Shown here piece by piece: positions 62,244 to 64,000 of a stretch of DNA of 64,000 bases. How positions within the stretch are numbered: position 1 is the stretch's first letter; every line of letters starts with the position of its first letter. Position numbers and translations under genes: made by a program. Under the pieces are notes generated by a model. It did no database searches. It saw nothing but the letters and a program-made list of their open reading frames with translations, and was not told the origin of the DNA. Origin of the DNA: Phreatobacter aquaticus (GTDB taxonomy: Bacteria > Pseudomonadota > Alphaproteobacteria > Rhizobiales > Phreatobacteraceae); contig NZ_CP039865.1 in the NCBI RefSeq assembly GCF_005160265.1, forward strand, positions 4,488,828 to 4,552,827, written 5' to 3'.

Positions 62244-63446
62244 ATGAGGCCAACGCCCCTGCGAGCCGAGGTCATGGTTGTGGAAGACGTCCCGACAGCG
62301 GCACCGGAGGCAATTCGGCGGGATAGCCGTGACCTCGAAGGAGCCGATGCCGTCCGCTTCTGGGCGGCGCTGGTCATAGTCCTTTACCACGCACTGCTTC
62401 TTCCCGGGCTCGAACCACCTGGATCCTTCCCGGTCATCCGGAATTTCGGCGGCTTCGGAGTCCCGCTTTTCTTCACCCTCAGCGCCTTCGTACTGTGCTT
62501 CGGCTACCATGGCCGGCTTGAAACGGCGGCAGCTATGAGGGCCTTCTACTGGCGCCGTCTATTCAGGATCGCGCCACTCTTCTACGTCGTCGGGGCCGTG
62601 TCGCTTGCCTTCTTTTACGTCGCCTACGACAGGGTCGTGGGCGTGGCGGATATCTTGACGTCGGCGACCTTCACCTTTGGCCTGTTCCCACAGCACTACA
62701 CCGGCTTCGTCTGGGCCTCGTGGAGCATCGGCGTGGAAATGCTGTTCTACGCAGTGTTTCCCATCCTGGCGTTGGTCGTCCGGACCTGGCGCAGCGCCAC
62801 TGTCGCCTTCATCGCATCCACGATAATAGCAGCACTCTGGGCGCAGGGTTTCAAAGGTGCGTCCGCTGATCTACAAGGTTTCGCCAGCTTGGCGCTCCCA
62901 GCCAAGCTACCGTATTTCTGCGGCGGCATGCTCGCCTTCTTCGCATGGCATGCCATCGGTGATCAGGCACGATGGCGGACCGTACTGCTCTTCGTATCCC
63001 TCGCCGCCATCGGCGCTATGATCCACTTCGCCGTCCCCGTGCAGATGCTGTCCGGCCGTATGCTCGGCTGGGACCATTCCCGCGCCGGAATGATCATGCT
63101 GTGGGCCCTTGTCCTGGGAATCCTGACAATTGGCATGGGGTTCTCGCGCTTCAACCGGCCTTGGCTCGCCTGGACCGCGACGCTAGGCAAGGCAAGCTTC
63201 GGTCTCTATCTCTGGCACCCCCTGTTAATCGGCATGCTGCATGTCATGGGCGCGTACCGGTTTCTCTACGCATTCGCTCCCGCGACGCCCGGTTTCGGCT
63301 ATGTCACCTCGGCGGCAATGACGCTGACGCTCCTCGTGCCGCTGGCGCTGGCGAGCTATCGCTGGGTCGAGCGACCTGGCCTTGCGCTGGCGCGCCGCGG
63401 GGATTCACAGCGCGACGCGCCATCCCCAGCGGCCGTTAGCGCGTGA
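62244..63446 (+). CDS. Acyltransferase 3 family protein (O-acetyltransferase type)
   Basis: The 400-residue membrane protein has about 10 helices and the family's key features: LEGADAVRFWAALVIVLYHA at the start (catalytic His), GGFGVPLFFTLSAFVLCFG, RRLFRIAPLFYV and FVWASWSIGVEMLFYAVFP. It would O-acetylate sugars of the exported glycan. The family includes OafA and other O-antigen modifiers. It lies 2 bases after the previous gene and overlaps by 11 bases the convergent methyltransferase gene. Confidence 0.9.
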   Translation: MRPTPLRAEVMVVEDVPTAAPEAIRRDSRDLEGADAVRFWAALVIVLYHALLLPGLEPPGSFPVIRNFGGFGVPLFFTLSAFVLCFGYHGRLETAAAMRAFYWRRLFRIAPLFYVVGAVSLAFFYVAYDRVVGVADILTSATFTFGLFPQHYTGFVWASWSIGVEMLFYAVFPILALVVRTWRSATVAFIASTIIAALWAQGFKGASADLQGFASLALPAKLPYFCGGMLAFFAWHAIGDQARWRTVLLFVSLAAIGAMIHFAVPVQMLSGRMLGWDHSRAGMIMLWALVLGILTIGMGFSRFNRPWLAWTATLGKASFGLYLWHPLLIGMLHVMGAYRFLYAFAPATPGFGYVTSAAMTLTLLVPLALASYRWVERPGLALARRGDSQRDAPSPAAVSA

Positions 63447-64000
63447 GCGTCACGATGAGCTGGAAGGGATCGGTGAGGCTGCGGTCGAACCTGCGGATTC
63501 TCAGTCCCGGGACCTGCTCCTGAAGCCAGTCGAAGGCCATGGAGGTGTCGCCATAGGTAACGTCGCCATCGACCGCATCGCGATTGTGCGGGCGATAGGC
63601 GAAACGCGCCGACCGATGGAGGGCCATGAGCCTGTCGCGCTCGGCTTGCTCAAGTGGCTGGTGGACGTTCCAGTACTCAAGTGGCCGGATAGTGACCACG
63701 AGCACGCCTTCGGCGGCGAGATGCCGCTCCAGCACCGCGAGCGCACTCGCCGTCGCGCGCTGCGACAGATGGGTGAAGACCGAGAAGGCATAGATGAGAT
63801 CGAACCGGCCTTCGAACGGCAGAGAGGTCGGCAGGTAGTCCGATTGTGCTAGATGACACAGGAGGCCGTCCTTGCGGCAGATATCCAGCGACAGGTCCCA
63901 GGGATCGCAGCCGTGGATCAGATCCGGATCACTGTAGTGGTACATGAGGCGGACGAGCCGTCCCCAGCCGACGCCGAAATCGAGGATACGCTTCTGGTGG
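63436..64000 (-). CDS. Class I SAM-dependent methyltransferase, partial at window edge
   Basis: The frame runs off the window at 64000 and continues in the same reading frame. The visible C-terminal part of about 187 residues starts inside SAM-binding motif I (ILDFGVGWGRLVRL, next to the edge). FDLIYAFSVFTHLSQRATASAL follows, typical of small-molecule methyltransferases. No stop occurs before the edge on this strand. It could methylate a sugar of the polymer. The true start lies outside the window; the internal Met at 63945 is not the start because motif I is upstream of it. Confidence 0.85.
   Translation of the reverse strand, partial: HQKRILDFGVGWGRLVRLMYHYSDPDLIHGCDPWDLSLDICRKDGLLCHLAQSDYLPTSLPFEGRFDLIYAFSVFTHLSQRATASALAVLERHLAAEGVLVVTIRPLEYWNVHQPLEQAERDRLMALHRSARFAYRPHNRDAVDGDVTYGDTSMAFDWLQEQVPGLRIRRFDRSLTDPFQLIVTLTR

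Noticed and set aside
1-64000. CRISPR arrays, tRNA or rRNA genes
   Set aside because: No regularly spaced direct repeats, cloverleaf-like sequences or conserved rRNA segments were seen on either strand.

Overview
The window is GC-rich, densely packed chromosomal DNA of an alphaproteobacterium, most likely a member of the Hyphomicrobiales. This rests on protein family content (orphan Bug-type receptors, a DUF993 operon, a PrtD-type type I secretion pair, many overlapping ATGA stop/start junctions) and on REP-like palindromes of a kind I associate with that order. I cannot name the genus with confidence. No rRNA, tRNA or CRISPR array is visible.

Region 1 (0.1-11.7 kb) is mixed housekeeping: lipid II flippase MurJ, a hotdog thioesterase, a transaldolase-like aldolase, small membrane proteins, a Gfo/Idh/MocA dehydrogenase, a Bug receptor, a GntR regulator divergent from an amidohydrolase with a palindromic operator between them, an aldo/keto reductase, GalE and a CPBP-type membrane protease. 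Region 2 (11.8-18.2 kb) looks like one catabolic locus. A Bug receptor and a TetR regulator face an operon of Gfo/Idh/MocA dehydrogenase, DUF993 protein and sugar isomerase. A near-identical palindromic motif precedes both transcription units.

Region 3 (18.3-26.4 kb) starts the surface-polysaccharide genes: RfbC, a CapD/PglF-type NDP-sugar dehydratase, a type I secretion ABC exporter with its HlyD adaptor, a family 4 glycosyltransferase and a GtrA protein. Region 4 (26.4-35.1 kb) is metabolic: an AhpD-like pair, a flavin monooxygenase-like oxidoreductase, a Tat-exported ABC solute-binding protein, two tandem amidases and a class III aminotransferase.

Region 5 (35.2-64 kb) is a large exopolysaccharide or O-antigen cluster: membrane and family 2 glycosyltransferases, an RgpF-domain protein, a frameshifted sulfotransferase-like gene, CysD and CysNC (APS/PAPS synthesis), RfbB-RfbD-RfbA (dTDP-rhamnose), one Wzm permease with two different Wzt ATPases, a pyruvyltransferase-like protein, a GT-B enzyme, an AT-rich second sulfotransferase-like gene, a giant WbsX-GT4-GT2 fusion, a GT39-type membrane glycosyltransferase, an acyltransferase and a partial methyltransferase. 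It also holds an RTX serralysin-like M10 protease, a plausible cargo of the secretion pair in region 3, and an IS3 remnant.

The strongest system-level reading is an ABC-exported, rhamnose-containing and possibly sulfated surface polysaccharide. In this model CysD/CysNC supply PAPS to two locally encoded sulfotransferases, and two Wzt variants give alternative chain recognition. One sulfotransferase is interrupted at a T7 tract that matches a -1 slippery heptamer.
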